IMG/VR virus record: IMGVR_UViG_3300049460_000241
Span: 1-24,677 of that record
DNA from: a virus
Direction: 5' to 3' (one strand)
DNA length: 24,677 bases
Below, one piece after another: positions 9,401 through 15,615 of the stretch. Each line of letters begins with the position of its first letter. Within the stretch, counting starts at the first letter, position 1. Both the position numbers and the translations under genes were made by a program. Below the pieces are notes generated by a model that was not told the origin of the DNA, searched no databases, and was given only the letters and a program-made list of their open reading frames with translations.

Positions 9401-9587
9401 TGTCGCGGATCCGGACGGCGTCGTCGTATGCGACAGCACGACGGGAACCTGCACGATCGACCAGGACGGAGAGACCTACACCGTCTATGCCTACAACGCG
9501 TGGGGCAGCGTGTCGACCGGCACACCGGTTGTTGCTTCGCCGCCCGGTGGTGATGGCGGTCCAGGGGATGGCGGCGGACCAGCTTGA
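6390..9587 (+). CDS. Tip attachment / host specificity protein (gpJ-like)
   Basis: The frame is open from 6075, but the N-terminal residues upstream of 6390 are Cys/Arg-rich shadow sequence of the peptidase gene. I choose GTG 6390, preceded by GTGGGG, which gives 1065 residues. Residues about 86-157 form an Ala/Val-rich hydrophobic stretch (ILLVAVAVASVYTGG), as in lambda I/J N-termini. The following part (SPTYSLSASGN, IPVLYGRMNV) resembles TipJ-type tail-tip proteins. Repeated beta domains resembling fibronectin type III fill the C-terminal third, and the protein ends in a Gly/Pro/Asp tail (PPGGDGGPGDGGGPA). The protein closes the tail tip, and its C-terminus normally contacts the receptor. 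Because a large spike gene follows, receptor binding may be shared. Confidence 0.88.
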   Translation: MLAGTASYKATIVRAVNPYCHAQGRQVYELDSPLTPAEWAERVGVDTQHTIICVDSDYWLRSDWERPIPHGAIVQFIPVPKGGGGSNPLQAILLVAVAVASVYTGGAAAAAYTGASSAAAAAAAGMATSYAVVSTGVSMAVMAAGSMLINAIVPAKTASVAQGVTNSPTYSLSASGNTARLLEAIPVLYGRMNVTPDLAATPYTEYLGNDLYVYQLFCISKGEIEIEQVLIGTTDIGNFSEIDYQVIGPNQAVTLFPDNVVTSDAVSGIELQAPNDSGDWVGPFVANPAASAANFIGLDITLPSGLFYAADDGSLQNLSLTFEAQARLIDDAGTAAGDWIGLDLRELNMATSQPQMISYRYSVTPGRYEVRMRRTTNLNTDTRAQNRIQWGALRAYLPSERYYGNVTLLAMRARATNSLNSSTAHDVHVIATRKLPIWTGSGWSDPQATKSIAWAIADAVRNADYSLGLPDRRLDIDALERLDAVWASRGDEFNGVFDTKGSFWDALTTICRAGRAIPMYFGGVISIVRDELKTVRTAMYTPQNIVAGSFEADYGFFSVDSPDYVTVEYMDETTWSWQDVACVPTGSPALVEKRIQMVGPTKRAQAWREGIYMAYANRDQRKTIMITTELDGLIPLYGDLVGISHDLPKWGISGVVESFDGVRVGVSEQLEWTAGAQHYVYFAQRNGAPTAALRVAQPPGDADGMSMILVDPLPELFDFSDGYSEEPTRFSFGPALDRIAQDVRLIKATPRDGQVELTFVNNAESPHTAETGMSPPAPVSPSLLPGVIHAPIIAQVSANSKITPGYVSITASPAAGALLYEYQGSLDAGVTWAQLGTSAGNVLTVPIALGTWELRVRAYGASGLPGPFATWTGTVDEFKYPPAPPVLTLREPFAGNQLSIEIQRLPDVDYFDVSVVVGGVVKYGAEITAQNFTWTLDQAKFYGAVAGTFDVKVAAGNVAGSGNPGTITVTNQPPPAPSVAVTGGDTTVTLLMSVAGYPDVAGYRVADPDGVVVCDSTTGTCTIDQDGETYTVYAYNAWGSVSTGTPVVASPPGGDGGPGDGGGPA

Positions 9588-9607
9588 CCAGCAGACGCAT
9601 GACACAG

Positions 9608-9632
9608 AGGCCGCCTGAGCGCGGCCTTTTTT
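9608..9632 (+). terminator. Intrinsic terminator after J-like gene
   Basis: A 7-bp stem AGGCCGC / GCGGCCT with a 6-base loop, running into six T residues, 20 bases after the J stop and 23 bases before the spike gene. Confidence 0.75.
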
Positions 9633-9654
9633 ATTTCTACCGGGAAACCCATGT

Positions 9655-11775
9655 ATGGCACTTTCCACAATTCAGAAGATTGACCGGCTGTCGGTCGACT
9701 GCGACCTCGCACATCAGGTCATCCACGGTGAGGCGGATGCCATCGTGCAGACCGACGGCGGCCCGATTCCGACGATGGCGAATGCCGTGGCCACGCTCAA
9801 GGCTTACAACGTGCGTGGAGACTGGATCGCCGGTATGACCCTCGCGATGAAGGATATTGTCGTCGCGGGTGGCGTGGCATACGTCGGACTGTCGTCTGCG
9901 GCGTTCGTCTCGAATGACATCGCAGCGGATCTGGCTGCCGGCCGTATCGGGGTGCATCAGGGCGCGACGGTCGAGGATCTGGCGAATCCAGACAAGGGCG
10001 TCAGGATGGTGGCGCACGCGGTCGACGATCGGGATCTGGCAAGTGCTGACGCCGGCAAGGGCGTCGCGATGGTCGCCCATGCCGTCGATGACCGGGTGCT
10101 CGCAGGAGACGGCGGGGCGTCGCTCATTGGCTTTCTTGCGGCCGGTGATGGAGCGGTGCAGCAAATGCTCGCGGAGATTCTTAATGAGTCAGTAAGCGTC
10201 GCGAGCTACGACGCCGACCCGGCCGGCGCCGCGGATTCCACCGCAGCGTTCAAGGCGGCAATCACACGGGTTACCGCGCTGGTCACGGCACAGGGCAGTC
10301 CTTATCCTGCGCCGGTAATAGACGTGCCGCCTGGCGTCTACAAGCTTTCGGATACGTTGAACCTGCTGCCCTGGCACCGGATGCGATCGAAAGGTGTTGT
10401 GCTGCTCGACTTCCGCACGCTCGATGCGGCCAAGGACGGCATCGTCATGCGTAACGAACAGACGGCCATTGCGATGGGCGATGCGAAGTGGGCGTCGGTG
10501 GCCCCCTTCCTGGATGGCAGTGCGGGCTCGATTGTCGTGCTGGGGCCGGGCAAGGCGACGTCAACCGGCTGGGGTCTCCGGATGGGTAACACAACGGCCG
10601 AATCCAGCGACATTCGCGACACCGGCGGCCGCAACGTGATTGCGACGGGCTGGCGTGGCGCATTGCGCTACGACCCGATCAATTTGTATCTGATCACGTG
10701 GGAGCGCTGCCGTTTCGAGCAGAACGGCTCGGAAAACCTGTACGTAAGCAGCGCGACGCCAGTGGTCAATAGTGGCGAACGTATGACATTCAACGACTGC
10801 GTATTCGCTGCGGCTAACAATGCCGTTTATCACAACTGTGACGGCTACAGCTACGAGTTCGGCGGCTGCTCGTTCGACTACCACGCGACGCCCTTCAAAA
10901 TAGATGCGCTCGGCCGCTACTCGCGTTTTCTGTTCAAGGGTGGTCATTCGGAGGCGTTCGACCGCCTGTGGTTCGATGCGACGGCGAGCGGTGAACGTAT
11001 CGAGCTGACGATGCAGGGGCACGAGATTCTGCCGACGCATTATGTCGACGCATCGTTCATTGCTTCGCCGCGCACGCTTATCGACGGCAATGCGGCGAAT
11101 CGCGTGCGTATGTCGGCGTTCGGCACCTCGTTGCGTTACCTGTGGCGCCCCTATCTCGCCGACACGCCAATCGTCGGTGACAACGTGCTGATCCACGCAC
11201 TCGAGGGCACGATTCAGGAGGGCTATTACGTACCCCTTACCCGCTCGCGCTCTCTCGGCCGGGACTATGATTTTTCAGCGAACGCGATCGGGACGAGCGC
11301 TGACGCGCTCACCCACTGGACGCGGGATCTCGGATTGACCGATGTCGACGTGCGAGACATCCAGTCGACCCCGACGCTTGGTCAGTCATTGCATCTGCAC
11401 GGCGCGGCGGCCGATTCGACGATTACATTTCATTCTAACGAGAGCATTCCGTGCAAACCGGGTGAAACCTATTGCCCTGGCTGCGATGTGTTTGCGAATG
11501 GTACGGCTGGCGACCTGAATATCCGCGTATTCATGCGGTTCTATGACTATCAGGGCAATCAGGTCGGAAACGATCTCGGCACAACATACAAGATGGGCGA
11601 TGCATACGCGGATCCAATGCTTCCAAACTTCGCGTCGGGGCGTAACCGGGCAATGACAGTCGATCACCGGATCCAGACCGTTCCTCCACAGGCGGCCAGT
11701 TTCAGGTTGTTTTTCACCGTCTCTGCGTTTGTCGGCGACGTCTATATCAAGAACGTGCGCGCTCTGCGCGCCTGA
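9655..11775 (+). CDS. Tail spike / fibre with pectate-lyase-like beta-helix
   Basis: A 706-residue protein. Residues 1-107 (RGDWIAGMTL, VVAGGVAYVGL) look like a virion-binding head. Residues 108-126 and 127-147 are a direct duplication ending MVAHAVDDR in both copies. From residue 184 the sequence (YDADPAGAADSTAAFKAAI, then VIDVPPGVYKLSDTLNL) matches the start of the pectate-lyase-3 beta-helix fold seen in tail spikes that bind or cut surface polysaccharide. Residues about 600-706 (CKPGETYCPGCDVFANG, then a jelly-roll-like end) resemble a carbohydrate-binding module. It is likely the receptor-binding protein or depolymerase. Catalytic residues cannot be assigned by eye. The ribosome site is weak (GGGA nine bases upstream). 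GC content and codon use do not stand out from the module. Confidence 0.82.
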   Translation: MALSTIQKIDRLSVDCDLAHQVIHGEADAIVQTDGGPIPTMANAVATLKAYNVRGDWIAGMTLAMKDIVVAGGVAYVGLSSAAFVSNDIAADLAAGRIGVHQGATVEDLANPDKGVRMVAHAVDDRDLASADAGKGVAMVAHAVDDRVLAGDGGASLIGFLAAGDGAVQQMLAEILNESVSVASYDADPAGAADSTAAFKAAITRVTALVTAQGSPYPAPVIDVPPGVYKLSDTLNLLPWHRMRSKGVVLLDFRTLDAAKDGIVMRNEQTAIAMGDAKWASVAPFLDGSAGSIVVLGPGKATSTGWGLRMGNTTAESSDIRDTGGRNVIATGWRGALRYDPINLYLITWERCRFEQNGSENLYVSSATPVVNSGERMTFNDCVFAAANNAVYHNCDGYSYEFGGCSFDYHATPFKIDALGRYSRFLFKGGHSEAFDRLWFDATASGERIELTMQGHEILPTHYVDASFIASPRTLIDGNAANRVRMSAFGTSLRYLWRPYLADTPIVGDNVLIHALEGTIQEGYYVPLTRSRSLGRDYDFSANAIGTSADALTHWTRDLGLTDVDVRDIQSTPTLGQSLHLHGAAADSTITFHSNESIPCKPGETYCPGCDVFANGTAGDLNIRVFMRFYDYQGNQVGNDLGTTYKMGDAYADPMLPNFASGRNRAMTVDHRIQTVPPQAASFRLFFTVSAFVGDVYIKNVRALRA

Positions 11776-11788
11776 ACAGGGGAATTTC

Positions 11789-12034
11789 ATGCGAACTCTC
11801 GAAGCATGGATTTTGCGCAAGGTGCCGCAGGACAAGTGCCTGCACGCGCTCGCTGGTGTGCTGATCTTCGGCGCCGCACACTTTATTTCGTGGCAGGTTG
11901 GCATCGCAGTCGTGCTCGTTGCCGGTATCGCCAAGGAGCTGGTTGACCACCTGACGGGCGGCGACGTGTCCGTGTGGGATGTCGCGGCGACTCTGTCTGG
12001 TGGGCTGCTTGGACTGCTCTGTTTCGCGCGCTAG
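11789..12034 (+). CDS. Small VanZ-like membrane protein
   Basis: An 81-residue protein starting at ATG 11789, with AGGGGA five bases upstream; in-frame codons to the left overlap the spike gene. It has two or three hydrophobic segments. Its spaced motif DKCLHALAG, a hydrophobic stretch, then KELVDHLTGGDVSVWDVAATLSGG recalls the DKxxH...KExxD...D signature of VanZ-like proteins, in a minimal form. Similar short proteins occur near phage lysis genes, but their role is unknown. It lies 13 bases after the spike gene and is followed by a terminator, so it may be co-expressed with the spike. It could also be an auxiliary holin. I am fairly sure it is a gene and unsure of its function. Confidence 0.7.
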   Translation: MRTLEAWILRKVPQDKCLHALAGVLIFGAAHFISWQVGIAVVLVAGIAKELVDHLTGGDVSVWDVAATLSGGLLGLLCFAR

Positions 12035-12059
12035 CTGAATTTTTTAAGACGTTTCGCGG

Positions 12060-12081
12060 ACCGCCTTCGGGCGGTTTTTTT
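12060..12081 (+). terminator. Intrinsic terminator before the lysis cassette
   Basis: A 6-bp stem ACCGCC / GGCGGT closed by a stable UUCG tetraloop, followed by seven T residues. It lies 25 bases after the VanZ-like gene and 51 bases before the endolysin start. Confidence 0.85.
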
Positions 12082-12132
12082 ATGGCTGCTCCGATCGCAT
12101 GTCGGCGCGGCCTTTTTTCTTGGGGGCATCGT

Positions 12133-12693
12133 TTGAACGAGAACCTTAAATATTCCGATCAGGGCATGTCGCTCACGGAGAACGCGGAGACGCTGGTGCT
12201 GGTCGCGTATCCCGATCCAGCGTCGCCGCTCGAGAAAGCACTGCAATCACGGGGTCTGTGGCAGAAGACGCTGCAGGGTGCGCCGATCCCAGGTGAGCTG
12301 CTCGCCTTGAGCGGTGCGCCGTGGACCGGCGGATGGGGCCACACCGGGCCGGACGTCAGACCCGGGATGGTGATCACACGCGACATGGCCGTCGACTGGT
12401 TGAGAGCCGACGTGCGCGGCGCCGAAGCTGTGGTCAAACGCGACGTCAAAGTTGCTTTGAACCAGGAGGAGTACGACGCGCTCGTCGATCTGGTGTTCAA
12501 CATCGGCAGCGGCAACTTCGACACGTCGACCCTGTTGCGCAAGCTGAACGCCGGAGACACCGACGGCGCCATCGCCGAATTCGCCCGCTGGAACAAGGCC
12601 GGCGGCGTCGTGCTGGCGGGCCTGGTCAAACGGCGCGAGGCCGAACGCGCGCTGTTCCAGCTCGGCGCGAATCACATGAGGGCCGCCGCATGA
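12133..12693 (+). CDS. Endolysin, GH24 muramidase (phage lysozyme)
   Basis: A 186-residue lysozyme that hydrolyses the MurNAc-GlcNAc bond of peptidoglycan. I choose TTG 12133 because GGGGG lies six bases upstream and the resulting N-terminus (NLKYSDQGMSLTENAE) matches family members; ATG 12166 would lose the first conserved helix residues. The catalytic pair with T4 spacing is Glu19 and Asp28 (E-x8-D), followed by a 37-residue insert and GGWGHTG (residues 66-72), where most relatives have GYGHT. The C-terminal helices (LNQEEYDALVDLVFNIG, then FARWNKAGG) are typical. There is no signal peptide or signal-arrest segment, so release should depend on the downstream holin. The stop overlaps the next start by ATGA. 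Confidence 0.9.
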   Translation: MNENLKYSDQGMSLTENAETLVLVAYPDPASPLEKALQSRGLWQKTLQGAPIPGELLALSGAPWTGGWGHTGPDVRPGMVITRDMAVDWLRADVRGAEAVVKRDVKVALNQEEYDALVDLVFNIGSGNFDTSTLLRKLNAGDTDGAIAEFARWNKAGGVVLAGLVKRREAERALFQLGANHMRAAA

Positions 12694-13094
12694 AAAACGA
12701 TGCTCTCGCCCGGCTCATCTACGCATACATGGCGATCTATATCGCGGTGTCGGCGTTCGCCGCGCCGTGTTCGGCGACGTCGGTGATGCTCACGCGCGAT
12801 GGGTTCTGGGGGTATGTCGTCACGACAGGCACCGCAGTACTCGCGGTGGTCGTCGCGGCTGACGTCGCGATCAATGACTGGTTGCCGGACAGATACATAT
12901 TCCATTGGGCGCAGACCCGGCGGCACTGGCTCTATGCAACGACTGCGGCCTGCTACGTGACGCCGATATTCGCGGCAAGCGCGTACTTCGTCAACGCGGC
13001 ACAACTGTTTTTTTACGTGGGCATGGCGCTGTTCGGGCTGCTGCTCGGTTATCGGGAAACGCAGGCAAAACGGGGGATAACGTGCGCCGATTGA
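12690..13094 (+). CDS. Phage membrane protein of lysis cassette (holin or antiholin candidate)
   Basis: A 134-residue protein with four predicted membrane helices: LIYAYMAIYIAVSAFAA; YVVTTGTAVLAVVVAADVAI; WLYATTAACYVTPIFAASAYF; and FFYVGMALFGLLLGY. It ends in a short charged tail (RETQAKRG). Its ATG overlaps the endolysin stop (ATGA), and the LydA-like holin gene starts 13 bases before its own stop, so all three are coupled. I do not recognise a named family. Paired membrane proteins between endolysin and spanin genes are commonly holin and antiholin, hence the suggestion; it is not proved by sequence. Confidence 0.75.
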   Translation: MKNDALARLIYAYMAIYIAVSAFAAPCSATSVMLTRDGFWGYVVTTGTAVLAVVVAADVAINDWLPDRYIFHWAQTRRHWLYATTAACYVTPIFAASAYFVNAAQLFFYVGMALFGLLLGYRETQAKRGITCAD

Positions 13095-13489
13095 TTCAGT
13101 GGGGTTGGGGAGGGTGCGCGCTGCTGTGGGCTGCGGCGGCGTACGCCATGGTGCGGCAGACCGAGACGGTACTTGCCGATGGGCTGGCGGGCATTCCGGC
13201 CGCGTCGCTGGTGCTGGCCGTATTCCTTGCGTTGATCGGCGGCACCGCCAGTACGTTCCAGCGATTCGCGTCGAGCGATCCGCCGGCGCGTTCGGCGGCG
13301 ATCGAGATCGGCAGTGTGATCACCGCATCGATCGTCGCAGGTCTGTCCGCGTTCTTTTTTTGCGAGTGGCGGGGGTGGCCTGCGCCGCTGACCGCGCTCG
13401 CGATTACGTTGGCGAGCTGGGGCGGCAAACGCGTGCTGGATCAGGCGGTCGATGCCGGCCTTCGTCGCATTCAGGGGGAAAGGCAATGA
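13082..13489 (+). CDS. LydA-like holin (phage holin superfamily III)
   Basis: A 135-residue membrane protein from GTG 13082, with GGGGGA as ribosome site. The helices are about residues 6-24, 39-58, 76-94 and 101-115. The stretch LIGGTAST, then FFFCEWRGWPAPLTALAI (91-108) and ASWGGKRVLD (111-120) fits LydA-type holins as I know them (the FICEW..W...LT and SWxGGRALD pattern). Holins gather in the inner membrane and open at a set time, letting the cytoplasmic endolysin reach the wall. The gene overlaps the upstream membrane protein gene by 13 bases and the Rz gene by ATGA. Confidence 0.82.
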   Translation: MRRLIQWGWGGCALLWAAAAYAMVRQTETVLADGLAGIPAASLVLAVFLALIGGTASTFQRFASSDPPARSAAIEIGSVITASIVAGLSAFFFCEWRGWPAPLTALAITLASWGGKRVLDQAVDAGLRRIQGERQ

Positions 13490-13908
13490 TGGAAATCACC
13501 AGTCGTATCGCGACCGTAATCGCGGGCCTCGTCGCCGTTGTGCTTGCGATCGCGTGCACCGTGCAGTTCTTCGAGCTGCGCGGTGTCCGATCGGATTACG
13601 CATTGGCACAGCAGAAGGCGCAGACAGACGATCAGTCGATCGGCACGCTCCGCTCGCAGCTCGCAACGTCACAGGCGGATCTCATTGCGGCGGCCTCGGG
13701 CGCGCGAGCGTGCTCGGCCTCGGTGGCGCAAGCCGCATCTGAGGCGAACGCGGTCAGGGCTGCAGCAACGGTAGCACAGGCGAAGGCAGCAACGCAGGCG
13801 CAGGCCTACCAGCAGCAGATCGACGCGCTCTCAAAGCGCATTCAGGATCCATCTAACCAGTCGGAGACATGCGATGCGGCATTCGATCGTTTGCGCGGCG
13901 CTCTGTAG
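13486..13908 (+). CDS. Inner-membrane spanin subunit (Rz-like)
   Basis: A 140-residue protein with one N-terminal membrane helix (about residues 8-29, IATVIAGLVAVVLAIACTV), then a long Gln/Ala-rich periplasmic coiled coil (about 35-115) and a short C-terminal segment ending AAFDRLRGAL. This is the i-spanin layout. The protein pairs with the outer-membrane lipoprotein Rz1 to fuse the two membranes in the last step of lysis. The start ATG overlaps the holin stop (ATGA); a second in-frame ATG is at 13489. The Rz1 gene starts inside its last 35 bases in another frame, a hallmark of spanin pairs. Confidence 0.85.
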   Translation: MMEITSRIATVIAGLVAVVLAIACTVQFFELRGVRSDYALAQQKAQTDDQSIGTLRSQLATSQADLIAAASGARACSASVAQAASEANAVRAAATVAQAKAATQAQAYQQQIDALSKRIQDPSNQSETCDAAFDRLRGAL

Positions 13909-14179
13909 CGCGCTGCTTGTTATTCCCGGTTGCGGGACGTCGCCGCCAGCGCCGATTTCACCGGTTGTCCATACGGAAACCGTGGAGGCGAAAATTGAGG
14001 TGCCGGTTTCGTGCATTGATTCGATGCCGGGTACGCCTGATTTCCTGTCTGATACCGAGTTACTCACACCGCCCAACGGTTCGGCTGTCGACCGGGTGTG
14101 GCGAGATCATCTGCAGCGCAGGCAGTGGGAGGGGAAGCTTGAGGCGCTGCTGGTTGCGTGTGTGGGCGTGAAGAAGTGA
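13874..14179 (+). CDS. Outer-membrane spanin lipoprotein (Rz1-like)
   Basis: A 101-residue lipoprotein that begins inside the Rz gene in a different frame and continues beyond it. GGAG lies seven bases before the ATG. The N-terminus is a lipoprotein signal with lipobox VIPGC (Cys20), followed by a Pro-rich segment (GTSPPAPISPVV) as in Rz1. The mature part (about 80 residues) is longer than that of lambda Rz1 and contains a second helical segment (WRDHLQRRQWEGKLEALL). It would bind the Rz C-terminus in the periplasm. It is the last late gene on this strand before the structured non-coding stretch. Confidence 0.83.
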   Translation: MRHSIVCAALCSALLVIPGCGTSPPAPISPVVHTETVEAKIEVPVSCIDSMPGTPDFLSDTELLTPPNGSAVDRVWRDHLQRRQWEGKLEALLVACVGVKK

Positions 14180-14213
14180 AAAAAAGAAGCCTGCCGGCGG
14201 ACTACCGGCAGGC
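14178..14213 (-). terminator. Leftward intrinsic terminator (T-tract toward Rz1 end)
   Basis: A 9-bp perfect stem GCCTGCCGG / CCGGCAGGC with a 7-base loop. The plus-strand A-run 14179-14185 becomes the T-tract for minus-strand transcripts. A rightward T-tract is missing, so it works mainly leftward, although the hairpin also sits right after the Rz1 stop. Confidence 0.75.
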
Positions 14214-14340
14214 CTAAGGCATTTGAGGGATCGAGTTCGCCACCAAGGTTCCCTCAAACGGTCCGAGGTGGCGTGAGTGTAGGGTCCTGGCAAATCAGCC
14301 AGAAGTGGAACTGCGGCATAGACAAAGTATTGGCGGAATG
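14178..14340 (-). ncRNA. Candidate structured RNA with pseudoknot
   Basis: No protein is supported between 14180 and 14488. In it lie interlocked inverted repeats in the order A-B-A'-B'. Stem A pairs 14222-14230 (TTTGAGGGA) with 14250-14258 (9 bp, perfect). Stem B pairs 14238-14244 (CGCCACC) with 14267-14273 (7 bp, perfect). B lies in the loop of A and B' beyond it, so both stems together form an H-type pseudoknot. A small hairpin CTGGC / GCCAG (14287-14302) precedes it in the leftward direction, and the terminator at 14178-14213 follows it, giving the layout of a small leftward RNA. I see no convincing promoter. The same fold could form in the 3' end of the rightward lysis mRNA, so strand and function are open. 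Confidence 0.4.
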
Positions 14341-14347
14341 GATCAAC

Positions 14348-14376
14348 AAAAAAAAGCCCATCAGGAACTGATGGGC
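14348..14376 (-). terminator. Leftward intrinsic terminator of the glucosaminidase pair
   Basis: A 9-bp perfect stem GCCCATCAG / CTGATGGGC with a 3-base loop. Eight A residues on its left form the T-tract for leftward transcription. It lies about 110 bases beyond the stop of the leftward gene at 14489 and should end that operon. Confidence 0.85.
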
Positions 14377-14488
14377 CGAAACGTCTGGGGATCAGCCCGA
14401 ACGGAAGGACGATTGTGAAGAAGGGTGTTGAAATCGGGCAGTATGACTTTGATCGAAGATCAAGAGTGCCGTTGCCCGGTTGAATTGC

Positions 14489-14836
14489 TCAGTTGCCCGC
14501 GAGCGGCTTGAGTGGCAGATAGCGTTCGCCGTCATATGCGGTGGTGACTGTATAGCCATCCCGTTTGCGGATTTTTAGAAAGAAAAGTGTGGGCGACACG
14601 CCCTCGACGCCGCCGCAGGCATCGTTGTGATTCTCACGCACACGGACCAGGAAATACCTCCCTTTATCTGCGGTGTCGAACAACAGGCATTCAGTTTTGT
14701 CTTTCGAAAGCTGGTAAGTGCGCGTGATCTCAGAGGCACGGACGGCCGCATCGTCACCAGTTGCTAGCATCTGCTGGCCAGCACACGCCTGCGTGCAGGC
14801 GACGAGTGCGCATACGATGATTGCCCGGCGCATCAT
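14489..14836 (-). CDS. Small exported lipoprotein-like protein, partner of the glucosaminidase
   Basis: A 115-residue protein whose ATG (14836) overlaps the stop of the upstream glucosaminidase gene by four bases, so the two are coupled. The N-terminus is a signal peptide (MMRRAIIVCALVACTQACAG) with possible lipobox LVAC, or a signal peptidase I site at ACA-GQ. The mature part has two further cysteines, in KTECLLFD and NHNDACGGVEG, likely a disulfide. The pattern VRENHNDACGG, then SPTLFFLKIRKRDG, and the end YDGERYLPLKPL is shared, as I recall, with unnamed small periplasmic proteins. Coupling to a wall-cutting enzyme suggests an inhibitor or immunity protein acting in the periplasm, but this is inference. 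A longer upstream frame overlaps the glucosaminidase and is not chosen. Confidence 0.7.
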   Translation of the reverse strand: MMRRAIIVCALVACTQACAGQQMLATGDDAAVRASEITRTYQLSKDKTECLLFDTADKGRYFLVRVRENHNDACGGVEGVSPTLFFLKIRKRDGYTVTTAYDGERYLPLKPLAGN

Positions 14837-15357
14837 TGGGCGGCCTTGCGAGTGTCGTACTGGTCGAGCTTGTGGGCTCGGATGATTGCGTTGAGCTTCG
14901 CGGAATACCCGGGATCTGTCGCGTATCCGTTCTTCGCTAACTGAACCGCGAACTGCGAGCTGCTTGCATACAGGAAACATGAACGGAATCGCGGATTGTT
15001 TCGCAACATCTGTGCGTAGTCGTCGGCGGAGTCGTCATAGCTGGCGTAGGCACGAAACGCATCGTTGATCTGGATCGACTGCCCGTTGACGACCTCATGG
15101 GTGGTGAATGTCGTGCTATTGCCATTCGGCGCCCGGCCTTTCACGCCGAAGTAGGCGTTACCAACCACCGACCGTCCCCAGTTGCTCTCAAGAGCCGACT
15201 GCGCGATCACCAATCCGGCCGGCACGCGATATCTGCGTTGAATCTCCTTGGCTGCGTCCATGTGCGCGTCGATGAACGCCTGCACGTATGCCGGGGGCTC
15301 GTGGTGTTTCGGGGGATGGTGCGCGGCGTGTTGCCGGTGGGCGCCCGGTTGCGTCAT
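14833..15357 (-). CDS. GH73-type glucosaminidase (FlgJ-like)
   Basis: A 174-residue protein from ATG 15357, with GAGG five bases upstream. In-frame starts at 15429 (which would add a hydrophobic helix VIAVVAFCKFFLL) and 15552 have no ribosome site, but a membrane-anchored form from 15429 is possible. After a His/Pro-rich leader (residues 4-23) comes the GH73 core: VPAGLVIAQSALESNWG with the probable catalytic Glu57, then NAYFGVKG, YASYDDSADDYAQML and the end QLAKNGYATDPGYSAKLNAII. These enzymes cut the GlcNAc-MurNAc bond. It lies opposite in strand to the phage lysis genes, which already include a lysozyme, so it is probably an accessory gene and not the endolysin. It is coupled to the small exported partner. 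Confidence 0.85.
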   Translation of the reverse strand: MTQPGAHRQHAAHHPPKHHEPPAYVQAFIDAHMDAAKEIQRRYRVPAGLVIAQSALESNWGRSVVGNAYFGVKGRAPNGNSTTFTTHEVVNGQSIQINDAFRAYASYDDSADDYAQMLRNNPRFRSCFLYASSSQFAVQLAKNGYATDPGYSAKLNAIIRAHKLDQYDTRKAAQ

Positions 15358-15562
15358 GACGGCCTCATTCTTCAGGAGAAAGAATTTGCAGAATGCCACA
15401 ACGGCAATGACGCGGGCAATCCGCGCCATGTGGTACGCATAAAAGTTACTTTGACCGGGCTTCGCGGCTCGGGAAAAGACAGGGCGACCGGGATGATGTT
15501 CGCGCATTTCCCCCGGCCGCCTTTCCACTGCACTAGCCAGTGAATTAGCCAAGGCCCTGACA

Positions 15563-15574
15563 CCTACCGGTAGG
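15563..15574. repeat. 12-bp perfect palindrome in divergent promoter region
   Basis: CCTACCGGTAGG is fully symmetrical and lies 42 bases before the methyltransferase start and upstream of the leftward glucosaminidase gene. Its place fits an operator, but no partner repressor is visible, and single palindromes of this length also occur by chance. Confidence 0.3.
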
Positions 15575-15615
15575 CGGGGCGAATTCTAACAAATTCCCAA
15601 CAAGGCAATCCACAT

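Noticed and set aside
14449-14463. TTGATC / GATCAA hairpin with 3-base loop
   Set aside because: Only 6 bp, AT-rich and without a T-tract; close to chance level.
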